A stretch of DNA of 61,638 bases. Origin: Candidatus Sulfopaludibacter sp. Lineage in GTDB: Bacteria; Acidobacteriota; Terriglobia; Bryobacterales; Bryobacteraceae. The notes under the pieces were generated by a model, which saw nothing but the letters and a program-made list of their open reading frames with translations, did no database searches and was not told the DNA's origin. The position numbers and the translations under genes were made by a program. Positions 45,915 through 52,838 of the stretch are shown one piece after another (position 1 is the first letter of the stretch; each line of letters begins with the position of its first letter). The stretch spans positions 1-61,638 of the forward strand of contig JARLGM010000019.1 in NCBI GenBank assembly GCA_031292755.1. Reading direction: 5' to 3'.

Positions 45915-46976
45915 ATGAAGGTAATCTGTACGGGTTGTTTCGCCGCCATTTTGTGGGCGCAGGGGCCGGTGCGCTCCCCGGAAGTTGCGCCGGACCGGCG
46001 GGTCACGTTTCGCGTGCTGGCGCCCAATGCCAGCCAGGTGAGTTTGACGGGCGAGTTTCAACACGGAAGCAAAGCGCTTGAAAAGAACGAACAGGGCATA
46101 TGGAGCATCACGATCGGTCCGCTGGAGCCGGAGATCTACAATTACAACCTGACGATTGATGCGGTGCGCACGATCGACCCGAACAATCCCAACGTAAAGA
46201 CCGGATCGACCCCGAGCACCATTGCGAGCATTCTGGAAGTGCCGGACGGGCAGCCGGCTTTTTACGACGTGAGGAACGTGCCGCACGGCGAGATTCGGAT
46301 GCACTGGTACGAATCGAAAGCGCTGCACTCCACGCGGCGGCTCACCGTGTACACTCCGCCGGACTACGATCGCGATGCGCGCAGCCGGTACGCGGTGCTG
46401 TACCTGTTTCACGGCGCCAATGCCGACGAGACCGCCTGGACCCGCCTGGGCCGCGTCAACCTGATTCTGGACAACCTGCTGGCTTCCGGACGGTGCAAGC
46501 CGTTCCTGGTAGTGATGCCTTTCGGATATGGCGTGCCCCCGGGTAGCGGGAATTCCGGCAACACCGCCGCCTTCTCGCGCGATCTGCTGGAGGACGTGCT
46601 CCCGTTCATCGAGGCGCACTACCGGGTGGCCGGCGACCGCGATCATCGCGCCATTGCCGGACTTTCGATGGGCGGCGGCGAGGCTCTGGAAATCGGGCTG
46701 CGGCGCCCGGATCTGTTCGGCTTTGTGGGCGGCTTCAGCGCGGCCAGCAGCGGGGCGTATCTGCAGCAGACATTCTCCGGGGTGAGCGGCGAACGCAAAC
46801 TCCGGCTGCTATGGATCGGCTGCGGCAAAGACGATACCCTGTTCGGCGCCAGCGAGCATCTGTCCAAACTGCTGGACGAGGCGCATATTACACACACCTT
46901 CCGCCAGAGCGACGGAGCGCACACATGGATGGTGTGGAGGCGCTACCTCAACGAGTTCGCTCCGCTGCTCTTCTGA
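45915..46976 (+). CDS. CE1-type esterase with N-terminal E-set domain
   Basis: This 353-residue protein has a short signal-like N-terminus, then a CBM48/E-set-like domain at about 18-110 (VTFRVLAPNASQVSLTGEF). The feruloyl/acetyl-xylan esterase domain follows (LTVYTPPDYDRDAR...AVLYLFHGANADE). The nucleophile is Ser251 in GLSMGGGEA and the His is near SDGAHTWMVWRR. It resembles two-domain enzymes that deacetylate or deferuloylate xylan. TATACT at 45886-45891 is a likely -10 in the 45-base divergent region, and GAGGAC precedes the ATG. Confidence 0.88.
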   Translation: MKVICTGCFAAILWAQGPVRSPEVAPDRRVTFRVLAPNASQVSLTGEFQHGSKALEKNEQGIWSITIGPLEPEIYNYNLTIDAVRTIDPNNPNVKTGSTPSTIASILEVPDGQPAFYDVRNVPHGEIRMHWYESKALHSTRRLTVYTPPDYDRDARSRYAVLYLFHGANADETAWTRLGRVNLILDNLLASGRCKPFLVVMPFGYGVPPGSGNSGNTAAFSRDLLEDVLPFIEAHYRVAGDRDHRAIAGLSMGGGEALEIGLRRPDLFGFVGGFSAASSGAYLQQTFSGVSGERKLRLLWIGCGKDDTLFGASEHLSKLLDEAHITHTFRQSDGAHTWMVWRRYLNEFAPLLF

Positions 46977-46978
46977 CG

Positions 46979-48067
46979 CTATTGCTTGAGGGACGCCATG
47001 TCGATGACGAAGCGGTATCTCACGTCGCCTTTGAGCAACCGGTCGTAAGCTTCGTTGACCTGCTGGATGGCGATGGTTTCGATATCGCTGACGATGCCGT
47101 GATCCGCGCAGAAGTCGAGCATCTCCTGGGTTTCGGCGATGCCGCCGATGCCGGACCCCGCGAAACTGCGGCGCGGCAGAATCAGGTCGAACGCGGAGAC
47201 CGGCAGAGGCGCTTCCGGCGCACCCACCAGGGTGAGGGTCCCATCGAGTTTCAAGAGGCGCAGATAGGCATTAATATCGTGATTGGCCGAGACCGCGTCG
47301 AGGACGAAGTCGAGCGTGCCGGCGTGCTTCTTCATCTGCTCCGCGTCTTTCGAAACCGCCACCTCGTGGGCGCCGAGGCGCAGCCCATCGTCGATCTTCG
47401 AAGCCGAGGTGGTGAACAGCACCACGTGAGCCCCGAAGGCGCGCGCAAACTTCACACCCATGTGACCGAGTCCGCCGAGTCCGACAATCCCCACCTTCTG
47501 CCCCGGTCCAACCTTCCAATGACGCAGCGGAGAATACGTGGTGATCCCGGCGCACAGCAGCGGCGCCGTGGCGGCGAGGTCCAGCTTGTCTGAGATTTTC
47601 AGAGTGAAGGCCTCATCGACAACGATGCTTTCGGAGTACCCGCCGAAGGTGAGGCCGCCGAGCACTTTGTCGGCCCCGTTGTAAGTCAACACCGGAAACT
47701 TTTCGCAATACTGTTCCAGCCCGCGCCGGCAACTGGCGCAGACGCGGCAGGAATCGACCATGCAACCGACGGCGGCCAGATCGCCGGCTTTGAACTTCGT
47801 CACGTCGCTGCCGGTCTTCACGACGCGACCGACGATCTCGTGGCCCGGCACCACGGGATAGACCGAGTTGTGCCATTCATTGCGCACCTGGTGCAGGTCG
47901 GAGTGGCAGACGCCGCAATAAAGGATGTCGATGACCACATCTTGCGGGAGCGGCTCGCGGCGCCCGATGGAAAACGGGGCGAGAGCGGAAGTGGCGCTCT
48001 GCGCGGCCCAGGATTTTACGGTTCGGGCCGGCGTGGAGGTAAATAGAGATTCAGTGCTTGTGGACAT
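46979..48067 (-). CDS. Zinc alcohol dehydrogenase (CAD-like)
   Basis: This 362-residue medium-chain dehydrogenase has the catalytic zinc site GVCHSD and PGHEIVG. The structural zinc site is CRVCASC with a later YC, the nucleotide-binding loop is GLGGLGHMGVKFA, and the C-terminal end is YRFVIDM. The pattern resembles cinnamyl-alcohol dehydrogenase and YahK-type enzymes that use NADP(H) to reduce aldehydes. The ATG at 48067 was chosen; the longer start at 48085 is a TTG. It converges with the esterase gene with two bases between them. A dead AraC regulator lies divergent upstream. Confidence 0.88.
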   Translation of the reverse strand: MSTSTESLFTSTPARTVKSWAAQSATSALAPFSIGRREPLPQDVVIDILYCGVCHSDLHQVRNEWHNSVYPVVPGHEIVGRVVKTGSDVTKFKAGDLAAVGCMVDSCRVCASCRRGLEQYCEKFPVLTYNGADKVLGGLTFGGYSESIVVDEAFTLKISDKLDLAATAPLLCAGITTYSPLRHWKVGPGQKVGIVGLGGLGHMGVKFARAFGAHVVLFTTSASKIDDGLRLGAHEVAVSKDAEQMKKHAGTLDFVLDAVSANHDINAYLRLLKLDGTLTLVGAPEAPLPVSAFDLILPRRSFAGSGIGGIAETQEMLDFCADHGIVSDIETIAIQQVNEAYDRLLKGDVRYRFVIDMASLKQ

Positions 48068-48090
48068 ACTTCCATCAAAGCTCAAGCGGC

Positions 48091-48300
48091 GCGTTTACAC
48101 AATATCTAAAGCTGCGAGAGATTCAGGCACTTCGCCACCGGGCCTTGCGGCGCATGCACGCCGAGTACGCCCGCGAGCTGAGCGTGCAGGAATTGGCGGA
48201 TGCGGCGGGCAGGAGCGCGAGGGCGTTCCACCAGAACTTCAAAGGATGCTGATGGTGCACGAGGCTCTTCGGCCGGAGTCCGATCCGGCAGATGCCGGGA
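48091..48300 (+). pseudogene. AraC-family regulator remnant
   Basis: A rightward frame reads LRHRALRRMHAEYARELSVQ, then ELADAAGRSARAFHQNFKGC and stops. This is the first half of the AraC HTH domain. In another frame from about 48243 the second half resumes as RMLMVHEALRPESD. The segment between the halves, about 24 residues including the usual SPLQY part, is missing, and the N-terminal effector domain is absent. It is a broken gene that may once have regulated the divergent alcohol dehydrogenase. Confidence 0.75.
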
Positions 48301-48306
48301 GCGCCG

Positions 48307-51195
48307 CTACCGGGCGCGGAGTAATAAGAGCCACGGGTCCGCGGTGGGTTTCCGGATGGCGTCCGTAACTTTGCCGTCGAGGGCCTGGGTCTGGCCGGTG
48401 CGCGGGTCGAACCAAAGGCCGGAATACGTGGCTTGCAGAAGCTCGCGCTGGAGTTGGATGGTGGGGCCGGCGAGTGAGTACAGCAGCACGGTGTGAAGGC
48501 CGGGGTCGGCGAGACACCAGGTTTGTTGCGGGCCGGCGGCAAGGCCATCGGTGGGCTGCATCTGCATGAGCGTGGTGGCGAGGTATTCGGTGACGAAAGC
48601 GTCCAGCGGCGTGCGGTCGATGGTCTTGCCCTGCCCGTGGCCGCCGGAGGGATTGAGCATGAGGGCTTCGGCGCCTCCGGCCATGAGCACGGGGATGGGA
48701 CCGGCGCCGCCATTCCACGCGACGATCGCCTTATCGGGGTAGCGGTCGTGATACTCGCGCACCTGCCGGTAGACCTGTTGCGGGGTGGTGTTGGGCGGGG
48801 TGTCGCCGGGGCGGCCGAAATCGCGGCCGATCATTTCGCGAAACGCGAGGTTGGCTCCGCCTTCGGCAGCCCATAGGGTGCCGTCGGGCTTGTACTGCCA
48901 GTAGTGCATATCGATGACGGCGACCTGTTTGGCGCGCGCCGGATTGGCGAGGATGGCGTCGGTGATGTCCTTGCTGGTGGCAAGTTCGAGCCGCACCATG
49001 CGGCCGGTTTTCTTTTCCCATTCGGCCACGGTGTCCTGGAAGAACTCCTGGAATGCGATCGGGCCGGAGAATTGCGCGCCGAGGCAGAAGAAGAGGTTGC
49101 GCACGCCGGAGAGTTCATCTAGTTCGTGCAGGATGAGCGCGCGATGCAAGGCACGGCGGGTGGGATTGACGATGTCGTAGACTTGGTTGGCGACGTGAAT
49201 GTGATTGCCTGCCTCGATGGGCGGCGGCTCGGGAAGCCCGGTATCGTTGATATTGTTCGCCGGGCGCCAGGGGTAATCGACCCAGTGCGGAGGGATTTCG
49301 AGCACGTTGTGGGTGTTGTAGATGTTGTGGTAGAGGACCAGGCCGTGCTGGTCGGAGAGGCGTCCGAATTCCAGTAGACGCGCGAAATACCAGGCGTTGA
49401 AGCGGGTGAGATCGAATTTGGAGAGCCCGTCGGAGGCGGTCCCCTGACCGCTGCGCGCCCACGGCATTTCGTAGAACGGGGCCCACACGTTGGCGTCGGG
49501 TCGCGAAATGATGGAGTGCTCGTCGCGGCGGCGGTCGTACCACAGGCCGGGGATCATCTGATAGAAGGGCGTACCCTGTTGGACCATGCGGGCAGCCAGG
49601 GCGGGCAGGTCTTCGGTGAGGCCAGGGCCCCTGCGACCGGGAACGAAACGGGTGAGGGCTACGCCGCCTACGTCCACTGCTTCCGCGGGCACGGCCTGTC
49701 CGCGCCACCAGCCATCGTTGACGATGCCGCCCCAGAGCGCTTTGCCCGCGACGACGAACCGGCCGTTCACGATCTGTACGGCCAGCGCGGGAGGAGGCGG
49801 CGCGGGTGCGGCGGGCTTGAGGTGGAATTCGGGAAATGGCGATCCGTCGATGGCGAGCGTGCGTTCGCCGGGCAGCGGCAGTTTCGCGCCAGTGCGTTTG
49901 GCGAGCTGCGATTCGTAGAGCGGATCGGTGGAGCGGCTGACGATATTTTCCGCGCCTTCCGGGCCTTGCGCTTGCAGGTCTTTGCCCTGGCTGTTCCAGA
50001 TGACGGAGTTGGCGGCGGTCCATCCCGCGCCCTGCGAGCGCGTGGAATCTTCGGTGAGGCGGATGCCCGCGCCATCGATGCGGACGCGCTCGTAGAGCAC
50101 GCCGGATGCCCAGCTTTCGAACGCTCCGCTATCGCCCAGGGCTCCGGTGGCAGTGCAATCGAGGAAGACGTCGGGGCCGCCGGCCAACATGCCGACGGCG
50201 AAATCATTCATGCCCTGCTCGCTGGTACAGCGGTAGACCAGCACCTGCTGGCCTTCCACCAGGAAACTTTGGCGGCGGTATCCGGCGGGCTCGCCGATGG
50301 GCTGCTCGCTGCGGCAATCTTCAATCGTGATGCGGCGCGCGCGCTGTCCCACGCGGACAGCGGAGGCGGCGAAGTGGCGGACGTCCACACCGCGTACCCA
50401 GGCGTCTTCGACGCGGTCCATGGCAATGGCGATCCACGAGTGATCTTCGTCACGCGGGTTCGCGCGGTCGAATTCGCTGTCCAGGGTGACGTTTTCGATT
50501 CCGATGCGGGCGACGGGGGCGCTGGTTACGCGGGCCACGGTGGCGCCGCCGTAACGGCGTTCGAGCGCGGTGGTGACAGGGGCATCCAGCGTGATCCGAT
50601 TGCCGGCGTTATCGACAGAGGCCACCGTGCGGTCCCAGACGAGATTGCGCGAACCGGGAGCCCAATCCAGACGCATGTTGGCGTAGGTGCCGCGGAGGCC
50701 GGTCATTTTGAGAGCCGCGATCCAGGCGCGGTCGCTGGGCCGCGTAACCACCACGCGGTCGCCGGTATGAAAGGCAGCGACGCTCGCGAGCGTGAGAACG
50801 CGGCCGTCGGCGGGAACGGTTTCGTCGGTGATCGGGACGGGCGGATCGGTGAGCGCGTCCTGGGCAGCGCCGATGGTGAGCAGCGTGCGGCGGCTGTTTC
50901 CGGCCGCGATGATGGTGGCGTTCCCGGTGCCGCGCAGCGCCACGCCGCTGGTCCGCATCGTCAGTCTGCCGAATACGCGGTAGCGGCCGGGTTGCAAGAG
51001 GACGGCACCATTCGCGGCACGGTCCAGCGCGCCTTGCAGGAGGGCGGTATCGTCACCGCCGGTCGGCCGCACGGAAATCACGTTTGGGACCGCCGGCAGG
51101 GGCACGCCCCCACCACCGTAGCCGGCATACGAGAAATCGATCGGGGTCTGGGCGGACGCGGCCGCGCAGAAGAGCGCCAGGAGAAGGGCAATCAT
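48307..51195 (-). CDS. Large secreted beta-helix / DUF6298-type protein
   Basis: This 962-residue protein has a signal peptide (ALLLALFCAAASAQ). Residues 30-440 form a parallel beta-helix of the pectate-lyase type (GALDRAANGAVLLQPGRYRVFG...), a fold used in polysaccharide lyases and hydrolases. Residues 480-960 look like a TIM-barrel glycosidase-like domain of the DUF6298 kind (ALWGGIVNDGWWRGQAV, WYDRRRDEHSII, HNIYNTHNVLEIPPHW, EAGNHIHVANQ). The catalytic residues cannot be assigned. It directly follows the stop codon of the upstream broken hydrolase. A role in cell-wall polysaccharide breakdown is likely. Confidence 0.8.
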   Translation of the reverse strand: MIALLLALFCAAASAQTPIDFSYAGYGGGGVPLPAVPNVISVRPTGGDDTALLQGALDRAANGAVLLQPGRYRVFGRLTMRTSGVALRGTGNATIIAAGNSRRTLLTIGAAQDALTDPPVPITDETVPADGRVLTLASVAAFHTGDRVVVTRPSDRAWIAALKMTGLRGTYANMRLDWAPGSRNLVWDRTVASVDNAGNRITLDAPVTTALERRYGGATVARVTSAPVARIGIENVTLDSEFDRANPRDEDHSWIAIAMDRVEDAWVRGVDVRHFAASAVRVGQRARRITIEDCRSEQPIGEPAGYRRQSFLVEGQQVLVYRCTSEQGMNDFAVGMLAGGPDVFLDCTATGALGDSGAFESWASGVLYERVRIDGAGIRLTEDSTRSQGAGWTAANSVIWNSQGKDLQAQGPEGAENIVSRSTDPLYESQLAKRTGAKLPLPGERTLAIDGSPFPEFHLKPAAPAPPPPALAVQIVNGRFVVAGKALWGGIVNDGWWRGQAVPAEAVDVGGVALTRFVPGRRGPGLTEDLPALAARMVQQGTPFYQMIPGLWYDRRRDEHSIISRPDANVWAPFYEMPWARSGQGTASDGLSKFDLTRFNAWYFARLLEFGRLSDQHGLVLYHNIYNTHNVLEIPPHWVDYPWRPANNINDTGLPEPPPIEAGNHIHVANQVYDIVNPTRRALHRALILHELDELSGVRNLFFCLGAQFSGPIAFQEFFQDTVAEWEKKTGRMVRLELATSKDITDAILANPARAKQVAVIDMHYWQYKPDGTLWAAEGGANLAFREMIGRDFGRPGDTPPNTTPQQVYRQVREYHDRYPDKAIVAWNGGAGPIPVLMAGGAEALMLNPSGGHGQGKTIDRTPLDAFVTEYLATTLMQMQPTDGLAAGPQQTWCLADPGLHTVLLYSLAGPTIQLQRELLQATYSGLWFDPRTGQTQALDGKVTDAIRKPTADPWLLLLRAR

Positions 51196-52026
51196 CTACT
51201 TGATTTTAGGCAATTGCCAGGATTGATCGAAGAGGAGCACCACGTAGTGCGCGGGGCTGAGCGGATTAGGGTAGGCCAGGACGGGCAGATGCTCCGCGGA
51301 AGGGGCGCTGTTGCCGGCAACGGCGATGGTCTCCCTGGTCCAGTGGAGCGGCAGTTTCGCGGCGACCCGGGCGATCCACGAATTGCTGCCCGGGTCGCCG
51401 AACAGGACTACGTTGTACCTGGCGAAGTCGGCCTGCGTGACGTCCTTGTCGTCTTTGATTCGGGGATGGACGCGATAGTTCATGGCCCACTCGCGATCGA
51501 AGTGCTCCAGCGTGCGCAGGGCCTGCCGATTGGCGGCGGCATTGGAGGTTTCGCGCGCGGCATCCACTTCGGCACGCTCGTAGACATTGTCGAGGGCGTC
51601 GAGGGTGACCCGGAAGCACTGGTTGTAGCGCGTGGTGTAGGTGAGGAACTTGATGTGGTCCGGGTCCTGGCGGCCCTGGTCGCCGTACTGCTTCAGGAAG
51701 GCGTCGAGTCTGGTCTTCACTTCGCGATTCACACCGTGCTGCGTGTCGGCGGAAATGAGAAAAATATCGCGCGTGCCTTTGACGGTCCAATCGTCTTCGG
51801 GGCCTTTGGAGGGGAAACCTTCCCTGGCGAGTTGTGCGCGCACGCGGAGGGGGGGATTCGAGCTGGCCGCGATTCTGCGCGGGCGCGGCGCCGCGGGGAG
51901 CGCCGACGGTGGCGACCTGGTTATCGGCGTCGCCATCGTGAGCGGCGAGCGGAAGTTGGCCGAGATCGGCGGTGTAGGCGGTGTTGGGGAAGCGGGGCGC
52001 GTTGGCGAATCCGTAGATCCCTTCAT
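51196..52026 (-). pseudogene. Truncated or frameshifted alpha/beta-hydrolase-type gene
   Basis: Downstream of about 51870 the frame is convincing: VKGTRDIFLISADTQHG, FLTYTTRYNQCFRVTLDALDNVYERAEVDAAR, YNVVLFGDPGSNSWIARVAAKLPLHWT and AYPNPLSPAHYVVLLF. This resembles the C-terminal part of secreted prolyl-oligopeptidase-like hydrolases, whose usual ending is PNPLNPxxYVVL. Upstream of that point the frame turns into low-complexity Pro/Ser/Thr and a neighbouring frame (GIYGFANAPRFPNTAYTADL) reads better, which suggests a frameshift or deletion. No catalytic serine part is present. It abuts the beta-helix gene. Confidence 0.55.
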
Positions 52027-52059
52027 CTCTCCTCTGAAAAGACAAGCGAATAAACGCGT

Positions 52060-52365
52060 ATGCCAGACATCTATGAGCAGATTCGGGAGCTGAGGACGAC
52101 GCTCAGGGGACGGGGCATCAGCCAGGAGGAGTTGGCGCAGGCGGTGGAAACCACCGCCAATACGGTCTCCCGCTGGGAGACCGCCACGTACAAACCTTCA
52201 ATCTCCGATCTGGAGAGGCTCGCTCGCTTCTTTGGAACCCCGATCGCCACCTTCTTCCCCCAACCGGAACCCAGATCTCGAACGAACGCCCTTCTCAGCG
52301 CGACGGCGGGCGATAAGCCAGCCGGCCGTTTCGCTCCGCGGCTTCCCTTGCGCCACGCGATGTAG
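52060..52365 (+). CDS. XRE-family HTH regulator
   Basis: This 101-residue protein has a Cro/CI helix-turn-helix in residues 5-62 (GISQEELAQAVETTANTVSRWETATYKPSISDLERLARFF). After FFPQPEPRSRTNALLSATAG the family usually continues as a helix, but here it reads GDKPAGRFAPRLPLRHAM and stops, so the C-terminus may be frameshifted. The gene diverges from the broken hydrolase and stands alone. Target unknown. Confidence 0.7.
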   Translation: MPDIYEQIRELRTTLRGRGISQEELAQAVETTANTVSRWETATYKPSISDLERLARFFGTPIATFFPQPEPRSRTNALLSATAGDKPAGRFAPRLPLRHAM

Positions 52366-52474
52366 GATTATTTCATTTATTGTGGCGAGTTTTTTCAAGA
52401 ACCGTGGCAAGAATTTTCAGTAATTGTCAACCTACATGGACCGCCTTTTGAAATTTTCCTGCTAACCCTTCCCC

Positions 52475-52508
52475 TACTCAGGCGTCTTAGTATTACGATA
52501 TCTGAGTA
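52475..52508 (+). promoter_or_regulatory. Putative PadR operator over the core promoter
   Basis: TACTCAG at 52475-52481 and CTGAGTA at 52502-52508 form a perfect 7-base inverted repeat with a 20-base gap. Between the arms lies TAGTAT (52488-52493), a likely -10 of the PadR gene whose ATG is at 52508. A dimer bound here would cover the promoter, giving autorepression of the PadR-ADOP operon. Confidence 0.5.
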
Positions 52509-52837
52509 TGTCTAAAACCGACTCTCTCCAGGGATCGCTCGATCTGCTTGTTTTGAAGATCCTTTCACGCCGGCCCGGCCTCCATGGTTACGCCATCATG
52601 ACCGCCATCAAGGACCGGTCCGGCGACGTGCTGCGGGCCGAGGAAGGCTCACTTTACCCTGCCCTGCACCGCATGGAGGAGGCCGGGTGGATCCGCGCCC
52701 GCTGGATCACCAAAGAAAACGGAAGGCGATCGCGCATTTACGACTTGACGGCGGCGGGCACGAAGCAGTTGGATGCGGAGGAGTCGCGCTGGCAAGAGGT
52801 GATTTCCGCCGTCGACCGGGTGCTGAGGACGGTCTGA
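52508..52837 (+). CDS. PadR-family transcriptional regulator
   Basis: This 109-residue protein of the acidobacterial PadR type starts MSKTDSLQGSLDLLVLKILSR. The winged helix runs through HGYAIMTAIKDRSGDVLRAEEGSLYPALHRMEEAGWI and IYDLTAAGTKQL. Known members repress nearby genes until a ligand or stress relieves them. The stop TGA is one base from the first ADOP start, and four ADOP genes follow with gaps of 1-9 bases, so this is one operon. No ribosome site precedes the ATG. Confidence 0.9.
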   Translation: MSKTDSLQGSLDLLVLKILSRRPGLHGYAIMTAIKDRSGDVLRAEEGSLYPALHRMEEAGWIRARWITKENGRRSRIYDLTAAGTKQLDAEESRWQEVISAVDRVLRTV

Positions 52838-52838
52838 T

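Noticed and set aside
45870..46646. Leftward extension of the acetyl-xylan-esterase frame
   Set aside because: It is a shadow of the CE1 esterase gene. The signal peptide begins at 45869.
49516..52053. Long rightward frame of 845 codons opposite the beta-helix gene
   Set aside because: It is a shadow caused by high GC in third positions. The leftward frame has a signal peptide and family motifs.
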